From NCBI GenBank assembly GCA_963854835.1, contig OY978525.1, positions 102,255,388 to 102,319,387 on the forward strand: a DNA stretch of 64,000 nt, in the 5' to 3' direction. Below, piece after piece: positions 60,907 to 64,000 of the stretch. The notes under the pieces were generated by a model. It was not told the DNA's origin, ran no database searches, and saw only the letters and a list, made by a program, of their open reading frames with translations. The position numbers and the translations under genes are program-made. This DNA comes from Megamerina dolium (Eukaryota; Arthropoda; Insecta; Diptera; Megamerinidae). How positions within the stretch are numbered: position 1 is the stretch's first letter; each line of letters starts with the position of its first letter.

Positions 60907-62511
60907 TAGTGTTTATTAATGTTTGTATAATGTACTTGAAGCAAGACAACAGTAAGCAACAACAACGGCAGCAGCAACAGCATCATTTATGTATTTGCTC
61001 AAATGTGCAGGTGTTAATATTTAAAATTGATATAGATATGTACGTGCATATGTATTGTAGTATATAGGTACCAATTTAGATATGTATGTACATGATAGGT
61101 GTTAAATTGGCAACAACTGACTTATAATATAGGGTGTATCATTGCAATAGGGCAATCTAACAGGAGTAAAGTGCTCACAGGATGATTTGTGAGTATATGA
61201 GTATGAGTATATTTAATTGTTATTCAAAAAAAGGAAAAATTTTAGTTAAAAAATTAATTTATTTTCAAGAACGTAATTTGAGTGATACAACAACTATTTT
61301 TTGCAAAAGCATAACGTTTAAATTGAACTTAAATCAGGGCTTCCAGTGAAATCCATCAAAAGAATCATTCTTGTTTAAATATTTTCTCCTTATCGGTAGT
61401 TTTACCCCTCACACACACTGTTGTTCACTAAATAGTGAATGCGACTAAAATTATTGAACTATTTATTGACGCTTTTCACTGCACCTTCACTTTGGATGAA
61501 TCATTTGTTAGAGGAACGATCTTTCATCACAAAAATTTTTCGTTCATTTTGGATGAAAGAGAAATGAAATATATTTTTCACTTTTGGATGATTCCTCCAA
61601 GATGAACATTCAAAATAATCAACTTAAATAATTCTTAGGCATTCAAATCAATGATGGATACTAGTAATATGTGTTTTCAATTCCGAAAATATAAAATGAC
61701 TGAGGTGGAATGATTCTAGTTCTATACGGTGAAATAATCTAATACAAAAAAGCGTAACGATTTAAAAAAAAACCCTATGATTTTGAAAGAGTAATGGGTT
61801 ATGCATACAAACGGTCTCCTTTAGTGTCTAATACACTTTAAAATTATATGAATGTAATGAAATGAAGCTTCAATAAATAATCAAATATTTGTACTCGAAA
61901 GATCATAAAATAATTTCATTCGAACACTTAATTGTAATACGTCCTCAATTGACAAATGGAAGTTTATTTTTTAACTCTTCCGTTTAACTTTTAACTCTCG
62001 CAATAATAAATGATTAAAATAATTTCATTTAAAATCTGATTAAAAATGAATATAATATAAAATTTTATAAATGAAAACAAAATCAATCAATTTCAACTAG
62101 TTCATCATGAATACAATTTTAAACATATTACATATAAATATCCCAATAATCTCTACTATAATATATTATTGAATATAATAAAATTAATTTATTTCCATAT
62201 TATCTTGAAATCAATCCATCACAAATGTTGTCTATAATCAGAATGTTTATATACATACTGTAGTTATATACATAAGAATGTTGAAAGAGAAAGCCATGTT
62301 CGTAAACATCGATGGGAGAGAATTTGTGACGAAGCGAAAGTTATATGCATGTAAAATACTAGAAAATACAATAAAGATCAACCATTAAAAAATCATCATT
62401 TTTTTAGAAATGAGTAATTAATTAATTAATTCTAATACGAAGAAATAAGCTTAAATGTAAAATGATATATAAAAATTTGATTAATACATACTTTCAAGCT
62501 AATACTATATA

Positions 62512-62514
<3 letters not shown>

Positions 62515-62606
<92 letters not shown>
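62515..62606. repeat. long (TA)n microsatellite
   Basis: About 46 uninterrupted TA units, similar in length to the one at 30.5 kb. Confidence 0.97.
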
Positions 62607-62608
<2 letters not shown>

Positions 62609-64000
62609 ACTATGCATATGGCAAATGTATTTAGATTTATTTAGATGCATGTGAATTTTTTGAAAAGAGTCAATCATTTTTTTTTTTTTGTATCATTTAT
62701 GATTCTTTTGATTTAGATTGATCTGCCATCACAAATCTAACTTGTGGTCAAAAATAATTAACCTAAATTTCACTAAAGATCTAAATGATTAAATATGATT
62801 GTTTTAAGCATAGAATAAAATGGAAATTAATTTATTAAATATTCATAATAAAGGTTTTCTTACCAGCAACATTCATTATAGAAATACATGTGTTGGTATA
62901 GTAAATGCTATAATTTTTAATACATGCATTTATATGATAATACCTGAGGTTATTTTGAAGGAAAATATTTTACAAAAAAAATGTATATGCATAAAATGCG
63001 ACTAAATATTTAATTTTGGGTAGATTGTTATTTTTCATATTTAATAATTTGATTTAATTTTCATAAAATGTTCACGGATGGGCTCATTTATAAGCCTCAC
63101 TTATGGGTCATGAAATATCAATGAAATATATTAAGGAGAAGGTATTTACTGTAGACAGCAGTGGTGATTATAATAACTACTCTTCATTGCTTTTGTGATT
63201 ATTAAGAAAAATTGCATCTAAATCAACAAGATAATCACAGAAACTAGTAGCTACAATTTATTACCGATTATGGTTGATCATATCTCTAAATTTGATTGTC
63301 TCATATGTGCTCTATACATATTTGGGGAAAAAACAAAGTGTTGTACAATTTGGTTTAATGATCCATTATTTTGTAAACACTTTATTCTTTGTTCCTTTAA
63401 CTCTCTAACGCCACCTCTCCAACATATACTACTAGTTTACAAATTATGTCAAAAGTTTTGCACTCATTTTGACAAACCAACGTCAAAAAAAAAACGGAAA
63501 AGTAACACACAATTCGAAAGTAGGTTGGTGTAGTGTAATGTATTTTCGATTTACATATAAGCCAATAATAAAAATAATTGATTATTATTCATAAGGCGTA
63601 CAATGAACAAGACAGGTTTTATGTTTTATTATAAAAGTATTAATTGTTTTACTACACAAAGTTTAGTATGTGAAAACTAGATCTAGAAGTTGGTCAAGAA
63701 TTTGATGGTTTCTTTTTTTGTAACTTTAATGATTTTTTTTTTCTTTCAGATTTATTAATTTGGCTTTGATCGATTAAGAGATAAAAGAATAGAAAAATAT
63801 AAAATCTACAAAAAACAAAATGATTGATTGATTATATCAAATATAGGTTATAAAATCCGTTTAGGTACATGTATATTTACATATGTTTTTAACAACATTA
63901 GGGATTATGGGTTATAGGGTCAGTAATGTAATCTTAATCGATGCTACTCATCATGATGATGATGATGAGGATGATAATCGCATATAAATTCTAAACTAGA

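Larger units (their letters stand above)
60046..64000. other. AT-rich spacer with microsatellites
   Basis: No gene recognised. It holds an ACAT run (60868-60900), a long TA run (62515-62606), TACATATGTA palindromes (60309, 60724, 60895) and a GATGAT run near the end (63955-63976). The open frames at 60251-60622 and 63270-63533 show no motif. TTTGGATGA recurs near 61492, 61550 and 61585. Confidence 0.5.

Noticed and set aside
62462..62644. Ile-Tyr repeat open frame
   Set aside because: Artefact of the TA microsatellite.
63722..63749. Polypyrimidine tract plus CAG as a splice acceptor
   Set aside because: The following sequence meets stops in every frame almost at once, and T-rich tracts are everywhere here.

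Overview
This window looks like non-coding DNA from a higher fly (cyclorrhaphan Diptera; a tephritid fruit fly is my best guess, by inference only). It is very AT-rich, full of short poly-A/poly-T runs, GTT/CAA, TA, CA and GATGAT microsatellites and the palindrome TACATATGTA. It carries decayed transposable elements of types common in fly genomes. I recognise no host gene, rRNA, tRNA gene or host exon. Nearly all open frames are short chance frames in AT-rich DNA. The stretch is therefore either intergenic or the inside of a very large intron.

Everything with protein similarity is transposon-derived. The Tc1/mariner superfamily dominates with at least seven separate relics: 8.6-9.2 kb (-), 10.4-11.6 kb (+), 13.6-14.9 kb (-), 33.9-35.3 kb (+), 36.7-37.1 kb (+), and two mariners apparently nested in opposite orientation at 48.6-50.25 kb. 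The best preserved is the Tc1-like element near 34-35 kb. Its catalytic core is intact (DD34E), a 57-nt intron is predicted inside the transposase, and its right end carries two direct copies of a 20-bp motif (IR/DR type). Three 5'-truncated or decayed non-LTR retrotransposon pieces with RNase H domains lie at 52.6-53.65 kb (-), 56.5-57.06 kb (+, with poly-A) and 59.2-60.05 kb (+, with an internal 197-bp-period duplication). A probable solo LTR lies at 0.81-1.23 kb.

The least expected structure is in the non-coding repeats. (1) A tRNA-derived SINE family is present as one near-complete copy (40.78-41.10 kb) with recognisable box A and box B, two copies lacking the tRNA head (31.05 and 35.6 kb) and a short fragment (46.96 kb), all on the minus strand. 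(2) A roughly 153-bp tandem repeat occurs in two arrays 23 kb apart (22.9-23.5 and 46.3-46.8 kb). (3) A 629-bp non-autonomous element with terminal inverted repeats of about 120 bp lies at 44.61-45.24 kb. Between these lie long stretches of AT-rich spacer, described region by region with their microsatellites and hairpins.

The elements do not form a shared pathway. The window reads as a graveyard of independent insertions, mostly broken by stops, frameshifts, internal deletions and nested insertion.
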